NCBI GenBank assembly: GCA_937902805.1
Contig: CALEMB010000094.1
Span: 1-49,242, forward strand
Direction of reading: 5' to 3'
From: an uncultured Bacteroidales bacterium
Lineage (GTDB): Bacteria; Bacteroidota; Bacteroidia; Bacteroidales; F082
DNA: 49,242 nucleotides
Program-made: the position numbers and the translations under genes
Shown here: one piece after another, positions 29,889-38,551 of the stretch
How the letters are laid out: each line of letters opens with the position of its first letter
How positions within the stretch are numbered: the stretch's first letter is position 1
Notes under the pieces: model-generated
Seen by the model: only the letters and a program-made list of their open reading frames with translations
Databases searched by the model: none
What the model was told of the DNA's origin: nothing

Positions 29889-32537
29889 CTAATCAATAGA
29901 GCCACCGATAGAGAAGTGGAACTGACTATGATTATTGCCCGTGGTGCCGTAGACGTTGTCGAAGCCGTAGCCCCAGTCGAGACCGAGCAATCCGAACATG
30001 GGCAAATAGATGCGCACGCCAAGACCTGCCGAGCGTTTCACGTCGAAGGGGTTGAAGTTCTTGAACCCGAGCCAGCAGTTACCGGCTTCGAGGAAAGTCA
30101 AGACATATATGGTGGCCTGCGGATTCAGCGAGAGCGGATAACGCAATTCCAAAGTGTATTTCGTCATTATATCGCCACCGCTGTTGGCGCCACTGTAGAA
30201 GTTAGGCGTCAACGAGTTGTTGGCATAACCACGCATACCGACTAGCTCGCGGCTGTCGAACGAATAGTTGCTCAAGCCATCTCCGCCAAGGAAGTAGCGG
30301 TGGAAAGGTGTGGGGCCGATTTGACTGTTGTAATGGCCCAAATAGCCGAAGCGCACGCGGGTCATCAACACGAGTTTTTCGTAGAGTTCGGTGAACCAAG
30401 TCGCCTTGAAGGTCCAACGGTGCATTTCGATCCACTTGTACTTATCGTTATCCGACATGGTCGAGTAGTCCTTGTTGCTAAACAAGGAATACGGCGGCGT
30501 GATTTCAAGACCCAGCTGGAACTCGGAGCCGCTACGCGGATAGATGGGCTGGCTGACCGAGTTGCGCGACAGCACGATAGTATAACTGATCAAGTTGAAC
30601 CTACCGTTGCCATCGCCCACGTTCAAATAGTTAGTGTAATTGTGAAGGCTGTAACGCTTGAAGTTCAAGCCATGATTCAATGCAAAATAGTCATCAGGCC
30701 AAGTCAAGCGGCGGCCAAATCCAACGCTGGCACCCGTAATGTGGAAGTAGCCGTAATCGTCATCTTTCCTTTCCTTGTTGTTGGAGTAGAACGATTGGTA
30801 AAACGATACCGAGAGTGCGTTGGGCTTGCGGCCTCCCAACCAAGGCTCGGTGAACGAAATGCCATATTGGATGAAGTAACGGCCCAAAGTAGTCACATTC
30901 AGCGAGAGCTTCTGTCCATCACCCATCGGCAAAGGCCTCCAAGCTTTTTTGTTGAAGAGGTTGCGCATCGAGAAGTTGGAGAACTGCAAGCCAGCTTCCA
31001 GCATCAGGTAGCCCGCGGCGAAACCAGCCGAGAAGCGGATTTGGTCAGCGGCAGCTTCCTCTACGGAGTAGTTGATGTCGACGGTGTTGTCGGAAGGATT
31101 GGGTTGCACGTCGGGGTTGATGGACTCCTGGTTGAAGAAGCCGAGGGTGGCTAACTCACGCACGGAACGCACCACGTCGCTACGGCTGAACAGCTGTCCG
31201 GGACGGGTGTACAACTCACGCAGCACTACATGGTCGTAAGTCTTGGTATTGCCCGATAGCGTCACGTTGCTGATGCGGGCCTGCTTCCCTTCAGTGATGC
31301 GGATTTCCAAGTCGATGGAGTCGTTCTCGACGGACACTTCCACAGGGTCGACGCGGAAGAAGAGGTAGCCATCATCCATATACAACGAACTGATGTCAAG
31401 ATTGGTCTCGCTATAGTTCAGGTTCTTTTCGAGCAACTCCTTATTATATACGTCGCCTTTCTTGATACCCAGAACGGAGTTGAGGGTCTCGGCGGTATAC
31501 TTGGTGTTACCCGTCCAAGTGATGTTACGGTAGTGGTATTTGTTGCCTTCCTCGACGACGATGTCGATGCCGAGGTTGGTATTGTCAATGCGATACACCG
31601 AGTCGCTGATAATGCGTGCGTCACGATAGCCCTTGGCATTGTATTTCTCGATGATGTGTTTCTTGTCGTCCTCGTAGTTTTTCTCGATGTATTTCGAGCT
31701 CTTCATGATGCGGGGGCGGTAGTTGTCGTAGAAATACTCCTCCACACCGTTGATGGCTCTCATCGGATGCAGGGTGAAAATGTCAGCGATGGTGTTCACA
31801 AACAGCGGTCCGATAGGATCCAAGGGGTCGAAATGACCACGTTGCTTGGTCTCCTTCATCGCCGCTAACACCTGGCCCTCTGAAAGATTTTCATTGCCAA
31901 TCACGTTGATTTTGCCAATCTTCACCTTCTCGCCCTTGTTGACGTTGATAATCATGTCAACGTAGTTCTCGCGAAGGGTGTCGGGAATCTGTTGGATGTC
32001 GATATCCACATTGAGGAAGCCTTTTTCGAAATAGAAATCCTCGATGATGCGAGTGGTCTTAGTCAGCAGGTGTTCGGTGGCGATGTCGCCGCGCGAGAGG
32101 TTAATCTTGTTGCGGATGTCGTCGGCCTCGCTTTTTTTGATGCCCTTGAACGAGAACTTCGACACGCGCGGTTTCTCCTTGATGACGATTTGCAGAAAGA
32201 CCTTGTCACCCACAAAGTCGGTAGCGTTAATGGCCACGTCCTCAAAAAGCCCTTGTTCCCAGATCTTACGTATGCCGTTCGAGATTTCATCACCCGGGAT
32301 GGAGATGGTCTCGCCCACCCTCAAATTGGCAATCATGCTCAGCATCGAGCCGTCGACATACTTGGCGCCCTCGACAACGACACCGCCTATCTCATATTTT
32401 TTGGGACGGCCGTAATCGATTTCCGAGAGATCGTCGCCGATTTGGATTTGGGCGAAGGCGCTGTCCCCGAAGCCAAGGGCCGCCACGAGGAACAGCATTA
32501 TGGGTAAATATCTCAATCGCATAGGTCTAACAATCAT
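29889..32537 (-). CDS. bamA: outer membrane protein assembly factor BamA
   Basis: This 882-residue protein has a signal peptide, a POTRA region (about residues 45-480, five repeats, e.g. GKINVIGNENLSEGQVLAAM, ISNVTLSGNTKTYDHVVLRE) and a C-terminal 16-strand barrel with the conserved loop-6 motif as MRGY and a terminal aromatic-type strand (QFHFSIGGSID). BamA inserts outer-membrane proteins. Its ATG overlaps the uppS stop (ATGA, 32534-32537); an ATG five codons on (32522) gives a tidier signal peptide. Co-located with uppS, DUF6089 and two ompH genes, as is usual in Bacteroidota. Confidence 0.95.
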   Translation of the reverse strand: MIVRPMRLRYLPIMLFLVAALGFGDSAFAQIQIGDDLSEIDYGRPKKYEIGGVVVEGAKYVDGSMLSMIANLRVGETISIPGDEISNGIRKIWEQGLFEDVAINATDFVGDKVFLQIVIKEKPRVSKFSFKGIKKSEADDIRNKINLSRGDIATEHLLTKTTRIIEDFYFEKGFLNVDIDIQQIPDTLRENYVDMIINVNKGEKVKIGKINVIGNENLSEGQVLAAMKETKQRGHFDPLDPIGPLFVNTIADIFTLHPMRAINGVEEYFYDNYRPRIMKSSKYIEKNYEDDKKHIIEKYNAKGYRDARIISDSVYRIDNTNLGIDIVVEEGNKYHYRNITWTGNTKYTAETLNSVLGIKKGDVYNKELLEKNLNYSETNLDISSLYMDDGYLFFRVDPVEVSVENDSIDLEIRITEGKQARISNVTLSGNTKTYDHVVLRELYTRPGQLFSRSDVVRSVRELATLGFFNQESINPDVQPNPSDNTVDINYSVEEAAADQIRFSAGFAAGYLMLEAGLQFSNFSMRNLFNKKAWRPLPMGDGQKLSLNVTTLGRYFIQYGISFTEPWLGGRKPNALSVSFYQSFYSNNKERKDDDYGYFHITGASVGFGRRLTWPDDYFALNHGLNFKRYSLHNYTNYLNVGDGNGRFNLISYTIVLSRNSVSQPIYPRSGSEFQLGLEITPPYSLFSNKDYSTMSDNDKYKWIEMHRWTFKATWFTELYEKLVLMTRVRFGYLGHYNSQIGPTPFHRYFLGGDGLSNYSFDSRELVGMRGYANNSLTPNFYSGANSGGDIMTKYTLELRYPLSLNPQATIYVLTFLEAGNCWLGFKNFNPFDVKRSAGLGVRIYLPMFGLLGLDWGYGFDNVYGTTGNNHSQFHFSIGGSID

Positions 32538-33292
32538 TTTTTGGTCACTTGCTCACTGGTCTTCCCAAAGCGGCGCTCACGATGTTGATAGTTCAAAATC
32601 GCTTCGTAAAGGTCGGCCTTGCGGAAGTCGGGCCAATATTTGGGGGTGAAATACAATTCGGAATAAGCCAGCTGCCACAGCAGAAAGTTACTGATGCGCT
32701 CCTCACCACTAGTGCGGATGAGCAGCTCGGGGTCGGGCATGCCCGCCGTGGAGAGGTAGGACGAAATCAAGGTATCGTTGACGGCATCGGGTTGTAGCTT
32801 ACCTTGTGCAACATCCTCTGCCATGCGGCGCGTAGCCTGCATGAGGTCCCAACGACCAGAATAACTCAAGGCCAGGGTCAAGGTCATGCGAGTATTGTGG
32901 CTCGTGTCGGCTATAGCTTGCATCAATTGCTTGTAGTTGGCCTCAGGCAGACTCTTCAAGTCACCGATGGCGTTCAGCTTGATACTGTTTTTGTTCATCG
33001 TGCTGACCTCTTTTGTGATGGTCGTGGCCAGCAACGACATCAATCCGCTGACTTCTGCCAAGGGACGGTTCCAGTTCTCGGTGGAGAAAGCATAAAGCGT
33101 CAGATATTTGACACCGATTTCTGCCGAAGCCTCCGACACCTCACGCACCGACTGGATGGCACTTTGGTGACCAAAAAGGCGTTGCTTGCCACGTTCCTTG
33201 GCCCAGCGTCCGTTACCGTCCATGATGATGGCGATATGCTGCGGTAGACGCTCGCGGTCGATTTGTTGCATCAGTTGGTCTTTCAGTTCCAT
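32534..33292 (-). CDS. uppS: isoprenyl transferase (undecaprenyl diphosphate synthase)
   Basis: This 252-residue cis-prenyltransferase has IMDGNGRWAKERG (catalytic Asp 25), a TLYAFSTENWNRP motif, and RTSGEERISNFLLWQLAYSEL, all signature motifs of UppS. It makes the undecaprenyl carrier for peptidoglycan and other glycans in the cytoplasm. It starts two bases after the DUF6089 stop and overlaps bamA by four bases, so it is tightly coupled on both sides. Confidence 0.96.
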   Translation of the reverse strand: MELKDQLMQQIDRERLPQHIAIIMDGNGRWAKERGKQRLFGHQSAIQSVREVSEASAEIGVKYLTLYAFSTENWNRPLAEVSGLMSLLATTITKEVSTMNKNSIKLNAIGDLKSLPEANYKQLMQAIADTSHNTRMTLTLALSYSGRWDLMQATRRMAEDVAQGKLQPDAVNDTLISSYLSTAGMPDPELLIRTSGEERISNFLLWQLAYSELYFTPKYWPDFRKADLYEAILNYQHRERRFGKTSEQVTKK

Positions 33293-33294
33293 GG

Positions 33295-34137
33295 TCAGAA
33301 TTTGCTAAGGTTACAGCCTCTGCCGTCGGGCAGGTTGAATTTCCAGGTCAGCGAGGCACGCGCCATGCCAAACCAGTCATTGAATGAAGAATTGCCACGC
33401 TGCTGACCAGCCAAGAATCTGCCTGTCGGATCAGTCAGGTCGTATTTGGTACCGTCTTCGGCAGTATAGATGGCGTGTTCACTGGGATACACCTTGGCGA
33501 CATCGTCGAGGTAATCGGTGAAAGTTTTCTGCATGCGCCATTCGATGGTAGCGGCCATGTGGCGCGACAGCGAAAACTTCACACCCATGCCAAAAGGTAT
33601 CGAAACGCCTACAGGACTGGTCTTGCCAAACATCTTGTTGTACCACTTCGCATTAGGGTCCTGGGCCTCAGTGGCATAATCGCTCAGATTAACAAGTTCA
33701 CCACCCACCGTGGTGTAAACCGTATATTGGAACACCGAAATACCGCCAAAGATATAGGGCGACACATTCTTTTTCGGGTTGCCTGTGTAATACTCAATGA
33801 AATTGAACTCCGCCACGAGGCTGAAATCGTTGATGGTGGACGTGAAATTCAGCCCACGCTCGGGACGCCATTTGATGACCTCGTCGGAGGCAGTCACCTT
33901 GGCACGCGAATAGTCGAAACGGAAAGTCCAGCGGTTATTGTAATTGTAACGCACAAGGCCACCATATTGCAACTGCGACTGGGCAAAAGGCTTCATCGGG
34001 TTGAGGTCACCCATGTAATAACTCACGCCAACATGCGGCCCTATTTCAAGTGTTTTAGGGTCGTTAAATTGGGCTTGGACCTGTGAAAAAACAGCCAAAC
34101 AACTCAGTATCAATAAAAAACGAAATCTTCTATACAT
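33295..34137 (-). CDS. DUF6089 family outer-membrane-type protein
   Basis: The start at 34137 (MYRRFRFLLILSCLAVFSQV) gives a normal signal peptide; the frame is open 11 codons further upstream. The mature part is strand-rich with an opening GPHVGVSYYMGDLNP motif and an aromatic pattern typical of small barrel-like proteins of Bacteroidota, annotated as DUF6089. It sits between nadK and uppS, its usual place. Function unknown; an envelope role fits the neighbourhood. Confidence 0.8.
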   Translation of the reverse strand: MYRRFRFLLILSCLAVFSQVQAQFNDPKTLEIGPHVGVSYYMGDLNPMKPFAQSQLQYGGLVRYNYNNRWTFRFDYSRAKVTASDEVIKWRPERGLNFTSTINDFSLVAEFNFIEYYTGNPKKNVSPYIFGGISVFQYTVYTTVGGELVNLSDYATEAQDPNAKWYNKMFGKTSPVGVSIPFGMGVKFSLSRHMAATIEWRMQKTFTDYLDDVAKVYPSEHAIYTAEDGTKYDLTDPTGRFLAGQQRGNSSFNDWFGMARASLTWKFNLPDGRGCNLSKF

Positions 34138-34185
34138 AATTTGAAACTGCAAAAATATGAATTTTTCCAATGAAAACGAAAGAAA

Positions 34186-35058
34186 TCAGTTTCTATTGTC
34201 TTTTCCCCACATCAATTTGTTGCGAATGGTGCCAAAGAAGTCCTCGTTGCGCATCCTGACAAGGTTGAGGCAGAAACCAGCCTTGCGCACCTCAAGCTGC
34301 ACGGAAGTGTCTAAGGTACAGCTTCTGGAGTCCATGCTGAAGACAAATTTTTTCTCGCGTCCCTCCACTTGAATGCGGATGACGCTGTCGTCTGGGATGA
34401 CCACGGGGCGCACCGTCAGATTGTGCGTGGCGATGGGTGTGATGACAAAATTTTTCGCATTCGGTGCAATGATAGGACCGCCGGCACTCAACGAATAGGC
34501 TGTGGAGCCTGTCGGGGTGGCCAAAAGGATGCCGTCGCCCCAATATGTGTTGAGATAGACATCGTCAACAAACACCTTGATAGCCAACAGACTATGTTCT
34601 GGGTTACGGATGACGTTCAACTCGTTGAGGGCATAATGCACGTCGCCAAAAACATTTTGTGGCAACACCAATTCCAAAAGGGTGCGCTGCTCAACGCTGT
34701 ATTCGCCCGAAAGCACGCTGTCGACAGCTTGCCCGATTTCATTTTTCGAGAGGCTAGAAAGAAAACCCAAGCGCCCCATGTTAATGCCTACTAGAGGCAT
34801 GCCTGAATCGAGGATGAAAGGCACCGTGTCCAAAATCGTTCCGTCTCCGCCAATGGAGAACATCAGGTTGGCGTTCAGGTCGGCATGTGAATCGAAAACA
34901 TCGTATTGCACACCTTCGGGGACGTAACCTTTAATCATCTCGGCAAATGGCCGATAAACGGTCATTCCCACTTGGTTTTCAGACAATTTCACAAACAATT
35001 GCCGCATATATTCCCCGTTTTCAGGGGCGATGGTTTTTCCAAATAGGGCGATTCTCAT
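34186..35058 (-). CDS. nadK: NAD kinase
   Basis: This 290-residue enzyme phosphorylates NAD to NADP. It has GGDGT at 70-74, LGFLSSL, a ...YALNELNVIR motif and a TPTGSTAYSLSAGGPII motif that are diagnostic. The cell location is cytoplasmic. It follows rsgA after a 65-bp gap filled by two palindromic repeats and leads into the DUF6089-uppS-bamA genes. Confidence 0.96.
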   Translation of the reverse strand: MRIALFGKTIAPENGEYMRQLFVKLSENQVGMTVYRPFAEMIKGYVPEGVQYDVFDSHADLNANLMFSIGGDGTILDTVPFILDSGMPLVGINMGRLGFLSSLSKNEIGQAVDSVLSGEYSVEQRTLLELVLPQNVFGDVHYALNELNVIRNPEHSLLAIKVFVDDVYLNTYWGDGILLATPTGSTAYSLSAGGPIIAPNAKNFVITPIATHNLTVRPVVIPDDSVIRIQVEGREKKFVFSMDSRSCTLDTSVQLEVRKAGFCLNLVRMRNEDFFGTIRNKLMWGKDNRN

Positions 35059-35075
35059 ATTTCCTCATTTTTTAT

Positions 35076-35123
35076 GAGACGCAAAGCATTGCGTCTCTAC
35101 AGGCGGACGCATTCGATGCGTCC
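35076..35123. repeat. two adjacent palindromes between rsgA and nadK
   Basis: GAGACGCAAAG-CATTGCGTCTC at 35076-35097 and GGACGCAT-TCG-ATGCGTCC at 35105-35123. The second abuts the rsgA stop codon (35124-35126). Both belong to the families found in the T9SS gene at 12066-12149. Confidence 0.95.
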
Positions 35124-36059
35124 CTACGATTCGTCTTTGACGGAATCATGGCTTTCATCCGTCATCATTCTCATATAATTCACATAACGCCAATCGGCGA
35201 TGTCTCCGTTCTCTACGGCAGCCTTCACCGCACAGCCTGGTTCGTGGGTGTGGGTGCAGTTGGCGAAACGGCACTCGCTCATTAGGTTGCGCATCTCGGG
35301 AAAACGCTGCGCAAGGGTCTCTTTTTCAAGGTCGTACAGCACAAATTCCTTGATACCAGGGGTATCGACAATCCACGCACCGAAATCGAGATGATGCATC
35401 TCGGCAAAGGTAGTCGTATGCTTGCCTTTTTCATGGACATCCGAGATCTCACCAATACGGATATTCAACGATGGGTCAAGGGCTTTCACCAAGGCCGACT
35501 TACCCACACCAGAATGACCCGAAAACAGGCATATCTTATTCTGCATCAAAGCTTTGAGCTGGTCGATTTGAAAGCCCGTTTTGGCCGACACGCCAAACGA
35601 GGTGTAACCAAGACTCTGGTAGTATTCCATCAACACGCACATCTCCCCTATCTGCTCATCGGTGTAAAGGTCACATTTGTTAAAAACCAAGGCAGCGGGG
35701 ATATGATAGGCTTCGGCAGTGACCAAAAAGCGATCGATGAAGCCCGTGGAAGTGCGTGGCTGGGCGATGGTGGCCACCACGATGGCCAAATCCACGTTGG
35801 AGGCAATGATATGTGAGGCCTTGCTCAGATTGACCGACTGGCGGACAATTACATTGTCGCGGGGCTCAATCTTCTTGATGACTCCAGTCTCCTTACCTGG
35901 TTCCTGCTCGAACTGGACATTATCTCCGACGGCCACGGGGTTGGTGCTACGCAGCCCATCCAAACGGATTTTGCCCCGCAGACGGCATTCCCACTGTCGT
36001 CCCGATTCGTCGAGGACGATGTACCAGCTACCCGTCGATTTGATGACCTTGCCTAACAT
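35124..36059 (-). CDS. rsgA: ribosome small-subunit-dependent GTPase A
   Basis: This 311-residue circularly permuted GTPase helps mature the 30S subunit. It has an N-terminal OB fold, NKCD at 127-130 (G4) before the P-loop GHSGVGKS at 181-188 (G1), DTPG at 232-235 (G3), and a C-terminal zinc knuckle with C263, C268, the H270/H272 pair and C276. It overlaps dprA by seven bases. The reading frame ends at the edge of a palindrome. Confidence 0.96.
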   Translation of the reverse strand: MLGKVIKSTGSWYIVLDESGRQWECRLRGKIRLDGLRSTNPVAVGDNVQFEQEPGKETGVIKKIEPRDNVIVRQSVNLSKASHIIASNVDLAIVVATIAQPRTSTGFIDRFLVTAEAYHIPAALVFNKCDLYTDEQIGEMCVLMEYYQSLGYTSFGVSAKTGFQIDQLKALMQNKICLFSGHSGVGKSALVKALDPSLNIRIGEISDVHEKGKHTTTFAEMHHLDFGAWIVDTPGIKEFVLYDLEKETLAQRFPEMRNLMSECRFANCTHTHEPGCAVKAAVENGDIADWRYVNYMRMMTDESHDSVKDES

Positions 36060-37153
36060 TTCTGGTATCTTTTGCCCGGAAGTGCCATTAGCACGCCGTC
36101 GAATTCCAATGTCAACAGGATGGCCGCAATCTTCGTCGTCGGCATCTCGGTCTTCACGATGATGTCGTCCAAATTGACCATCGTACTAGAGCCGAAGCAG
36201 TCCATGACTAGCTTCTCCTCCGCCGTAAACTCACGAAACAGCACCGTTTGTTTTTCGGTCTTGGTTTCCGAGTCCCAGCGCATGATATAACGCAGGTTGA
36301 GCACATTCTCCATGAGATGGGCACGGTTGGTGCGGATGAGGTAGTTGCAGCCTTGGCTGTAGATGTCCATGACGCGGCCTGGATAGGCAAACACATCACG
36401 GTTGTAAGAGTTGGCCAAATCAGCCGTAATCAACGAGCCACCTTTCATTGCCGACTCGATAACCACCACAGCATCAGCCATGCCAGCAATGATGCGGTTG
36501 CGACGCGGGAAGTTCTCACGGTCGGGCAAGGTGCCGCTCATACATTCGGTGAGAATGCCGCCACCCTGTTCTATCATGTCCGAAGCCAGTTTCTTATTCG
36601 ACGCGGGATAAACTTGCTGCATGCCGCTACCCATCACCCCAACAGTAGGGATGCCGTTTTTCACCGAAGCTTTATGGGAGCAAGTATCAACTCCATAGGC
36701 CAATCCACTCACGACCAACACATTGTCATCTTTCAAATCTTCCACCAGCTGATTGCAGTTTTCCTTGCCATAGTTGGTGATGTTGCGCGTGCCAACGATA
36801 GCCACCACACGGTTGGCGTTGAGATTGGCCTTACCTTTATAGTAGAGCATCATCGGAGCATCGTCACACTGCAGCAAACGGCGCGGATAGTCAGAATCAA
36901 GAAAAAACAAAGGCTGGACGCCGTTCTTCTCGACAAAGTCAATCTCTTCCTCAGCCCGTTTCAGGTATTCCTTAGGTTTGCAGATGGCTTCGATGGAAGC
37001 CTCTCTCATGCCAGATATCTTCTCCAACGATTTGCGCGTCTGCTTAAAGACCGCCTCGGCACTGCCACAATACTGCACGAATTTCTTGCCGCTGATATCA
37101 CCGATACCAGGCAACAGCGTCATTGCTATTTCGAATAGGATTCCGTCGGACAT
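36053..37153 (-). CDS. dprA: DNA-processing protein DprA
   Basis: The 366-residue protein has an N-terminal helical (SAM-like) region, a Rossmann-like core with VVSGLAYGVDTCSHKAS, GVMGSGMQQVYPASN, FPRRNRIIAGMADAVVVIES and GGSLITADLA, and a C-terminal winged-helix (DprA_WH-like) domain. DprA loads RecA on incoming single-stranded DNA during transformation. Its presence alone does not show competence; the gene is common in non-competent Bacteroidota as well. It is 13 bp downstream of the antiporter gene and overlaps rsgA. Confidence 0.95.
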   Translation of the reverse strand: MSDGILFEIAMTLLPGIGDISGKKFVQYCGSAEAVFKQTRKSLEKISGMREASIEAICKPKEYLKRAEEEIDFVEKNGVQPLFFLDSDYPRRLLQCDDAPMMLYYKGKANLNANRVVAIVGTRNITNYGKENCNQLVEDLKDDNVLVVSGLAYGVDTCSHKASVKNGIPTVGVMGSGMQQVYPASNKKLASDMIEQGGGILTECMSGTLPDRENFPRRNRIIAGMADAVVVIESAMKGGSLITADLANSYNRDVFAYPGRVMDIYSQGCNYLIRTNRAHLMENVLNLRYIMRWDSETKTEKQTVLFREFTAEEKLVMDCFGSSTMVNLDDIIVKTEMPTTKIAAILLTLEFDGVLMALPGKRYQKC

Positions 37154-37166
37154 GCCTTTATGCTAA

Positions 37167-38465
37167 TCAGATGAATATGAGCTGCACGATAACGTAAATG
37201 GGCAAGCACACGACGAGGGAGAACTTGGCCATATAGCCGAAGAATGACGGCATCTTGATGCCTTCCTGCTCGGCGATGGACTTCACCATGAAATTGGGGC
37301 CGTTGCCGATATACGTCAAAGCACCAAAGAAAACAGCACCCATTGAGATGGCTTTCAGGAATGGGTCGGAGGCCAAGCCAACGATGTCACCGAAAGGAGC
37401 CATGGAGTTGAACACCATAGCGGTAGGCGCATTGTCGAGGAAAGCCGACAGGATACCAGTGCAATAGACATACTGCCATGGCTGGCCGATAAAGGCTTGG
37501 ATGGTTTCTTTCATCTGTTCGAGGTACATCAAGGCAGGTGTCATCGTGGCGAAAATGCCGACAAAGACACAGGCCACTTCGAGGATAGGCACCCAAGAAT
37601 AGTTGTTGTCGGTACGGGCCTTCTTCTTCGTGGTCAGCCACGAGCACACAATGATGGCGACAAACACCCACTCGCGCAAAAGTTTCAAATACCACGGAGC
37701 ATGTTCACCTCCCATAGAGGGGATGTAAGTCTTGTTGATGAACATGGTGCTGGCAATGATGCAAAGCAACCACACGATATTGATGAGACCTGAGAATTGC
37801 AGCGACACTTCTTGGGCAACATCGGCTGCGAGGTTTTCCTTAGGCTCTTTGCGGTAAAAATAAGTATCAACCAAGAAATAGACCAGCAGCAGCAAAACGC
37901 CAGTAACAAGCCATTCAGGGAACATATTCTGCATCCACCATCCAAAGCTGGCGCCTTTCTGGAACAGCAGGAACAAGGGCGGGTCGCCGAGGGGCGACAA
38001 CAGGCCGCCGCAGTTGGCCACAATGGCGATGAAGAAGAGGACAGTGTGCATCTTGTACTTACGCTGCGAGATGGTTTGCAACACCAAGCGTATCAGCAAC
38101 ATGGCCGCTCCTGTGGTACCCATGAAGGATGCCAAAAGCCATCCGATGCCGAGGATGATAGTGTTGGTGAGGGGTTTTGCCACAAGGTCACCCTTGATGC
38201 AGATGCCGCCAGTGGTAACAAACAGCGCCATCAACAGCAAGATGAAGGGGACATAGTCGAAGACCATTTGGTGAATCAGTTCGTGGCTCATGCCGTGCAC
38301 ACAAAGCCATATAGCCACCGGCACGCCAAGGATAAGAGAGACATAGAGTTTGTGAAGATTGTGTTCCCACCACTCGCCTACTTTAGGCAACAATGGCAAA
38401 ACCGCAATGCAAAGTAGCATCACGGCGAAGGGGATTAACATCCATGCAGGGATAAGGTGTTCCAT
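37167..38465 (-). CDS. NhaD-type sodium:proton antiporter
   Basis: This 432-residue protein has about eleven to twelve hydrophobic segments, beginning WMLIPFAVMLLCIAVLPLLP, with motifs GTTGAAMLLIR and NCGGLLSPLGDPPLFLLF that mark the NhaD/ion-transporter (CitMHS-like) superfamily. It would exchange sodium for protons across the cytoplasmic membrane. Substrate is inferred from family. It lies between lepA and dprA, in the same orientation, separated from lepA by a repeat-bearing 86-bp gap. Confidence 0.88.
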   Translation of the reverse strand: MEHLIPAWMLIPFAVMLLCIAVLPLLPKVGEWWEHNLHKLYVSLILGVPVAIWLCVHGMSHELIHQMVFDYVPFILLLMALFVTTGGICIKGDLVAKPLTNTIILGIGWLLASFMGTTGAAMLLIRLVLQTISQRKYKMHTVLFFIAIVANCGGLLSPLGDPPLFLLFQKGASFGWWMQNMFPEWLVTGVLLLLVYFLVDTYFYRKEPKENLAADVAQEVSLQFSGLINIVWLLCIIASTMFINKTYIPSMGGEHAPWYLKLLREWVFVAIIVCSWLTTKKKARTDNNYSWVPILEVACVFVGIFATMTPALMYLEQMKETIQAFIGQPWQYVYCTGILSAFLDNAPTAMVFNSMAPFGDIVGLASDPFLKAISMGAVFFGALTYIGNGPNFMVKSIAEQEGIKMPSFFGYMAKFSLVVCLPIYVIVQLIFI

Positions 38466-38471
38466 AGTTTA

Positions 38472-38546
38472 TTTGTTGATTGTTGAATTGTTGATCGTTG
38501 AATTGTTGATCGTTGATTGTAGAGACGCGCCATGGCACGTCTCTAC
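38472..38546. repeat. TTGTTGAT/CGTTGAA tandem repeat followed by a 28-bp palindrome
   Basis: A 15-bp period of TTGTTGAT-YGTTGAA runs through 38472-38518, then a palindrome with arms GTAGAGACG/CGTCTCTAC at 38519-38546. The palindrome is identical to 12122-12149 in the T9SS gene. It sits directly downstream of lepA and may serve as its terminator or an mRNA-stabilising hairpin (inference). Confidence 0.9.
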
Positions 38547-38551
38547 AAGGA

